Positions 63,817 to 64,000 of a stretch of DNA of 64,000 nucleotides are shown here, one piece after another. The position numbers and the translations under genes are program-made. Each line of letters begins with the position of its first letter. Within the stretch, counting starts at the first letter, position 1. This stretch comes from an uncultured Pelagibacteraceae bacterium (GTDB taxonomy: Bacteria > Pseudomonadota > Alphaproteobacteria > Pelagibacterales > Pelagibacteraceae), in assembly GCA_902538495.1 (NCBI GenBank), contig CACBFJ010000001.1, positions 1-64,000 on the forward strand. The letters are read 5' to 3'. The notes under the pieces are model-generated. The model searched no databases. It worked only from the letters and a program-made list of their open reading frames with translations, and was not told the origin of the DNA.

Positions 63817-64000
63817 ATGAATAATAAAATAATTATTATTAATGGTCCAAATATTAATCTATTAGGTGAAAGAGAACAATCACAATATGGCTCAGTTACT
63901 TTCAAAGAACTAAAAGAAATCTGCACCAAAAAATCAAATGAATTGGGTCTAAAGGTAGAATTTGCTCAATCTAATGTTGAAGGAATATTGGTAAATATAA
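63817..64000 (+). CDS. aroQ: type II 3-dehydroquinate dehydratase, partial
   Basis: First 61 codons before the window ends. MNNKIIIINGPNINLLGERE then QSQYGSVTF is the AroQ signature (NGPNLNLLGxREPxxYG with the catalytic Tyr), and VEFAQSNVEG matches the EFRQSNHEG block, with Val in place of His at the usual substrate-binding position. Third step of the common shikimate reactions, feeding chorismate to enzymes such as PabB. Confidence 0.93.
   Translation, partial: MNNKIIIINGPNINLLGEREQSQYGSVTFKELKEICTKKSNELGLKVEFAQSNVEGILVNI

Noticed and set aside
63801-63929. 43-codon N-terminal extension of thiS
   Set aside because: It reads back over the start of aroQ; ThiS proteins are about 65-75 residues, matching the ATG at 63800.
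1-64000. tRNA, rRNA, CRISPR array, insertion sequence or prophage
   Set aside because: Spacers were scanned by eye for cloverleaf ends (GGTTC-type loops, CCA), regular direct repeats and transposase or integrase motifs; none found. A covariance-model scan could not be run.

Overview
The window is a strongly AT-rich, very compact stretch of chromosome from a marine alphaproteobacterium of the SAR11 clade (Pelagibacterales, 'Candidatus Pelagibacter'-like). The call rests on gene content and style: aprM-aprB-aprA with a membrane anchor gene, a thiV-type symporter behind a TPP riboswitch, a minimal suf operon, overlapping start/stop codons, spacers of a few bases, lysine- and asparagine-rich proteins and almost no mobile DNA. 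No rRNA, tRNA, CRISPR array, insertion sequence or prophage was seen. No gene-free stretch exceeds about 300 bases.

Layout. 1-2.4 kb: adenylylsulfate reductase aprMBA (aprA runs off the left edge). 2.5-7.8 kb: HIT protein, pabC-pabA-pabB (p-aminobenzoate for folate), an MFS carrier and a cystathionine beta-lyase-like enzyme. 7.8-13.2 kb: housekeeping singletons (mnmA, cysQ, recX, isomerase, rhodanese) with several small genes, including a 27-residue extremely basic protein and a DUF3553 protein. 13.3-16.9 kb: amtB, HU, the site-2 protease rseP and a GNAT-like protein. 17.1-20.2 kb: a RamB/ScfR-type regulator divergent from a small ORF and isocitrate lyase, with paired TGTAAATT repeats between them. 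20.2-26.1 kb: ABC-2 exporter, TPP riboswitch plus thiV, an SGNH-like membrane protein, azoR and ccdA.

26.1-40.1 kb is the most distinctive part, a catabolic block with iolD, iolE, iolG, two further dehydrogenases, a ROK kinase, an FAH-family hydrolase, an HpcH/HpaI aldolase, an aldehyde dehydrogenase and a FrcABC-type sugar ABC transporter. It looks like a cyclitol (myo-inositol-like) uptake and degradation island, but the standard later-step genes iolB, iolC, iolJ and iolA are absent from the window, and other enzyme families stand in their place. A pilin-like small protein is embedded in it.

40.1-45.9 kb: thioesterase, DUF779 plus an ExaC-like aldehyde dehydrogenase with a lysine-rich N-terminal tail, DMT exporter, YbaK-type deacylase and glnA. 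45.9-52.1 kb: a full SUF iron-sulfur operon (iscR-sufB-C-D-S-U-sufT-like-A-type carrier) with a near-consensus IscR box in front. 52.2-64 kb: hydrolase, anmK, tyrS, AsmA-like protein, prfB with its programmed +1 frameshift, PBP1A, RNase E/G, thiG, thiS and the start of aroQ.

Links between regions: Fe-S assembly feeds AprB; the thiazole genes thiG/thiS and the thiV pyrimidine importer supply TPP, which IolD needs; amtB and glnA handle ammonium; aceA and its regulator handle C2 carbon.
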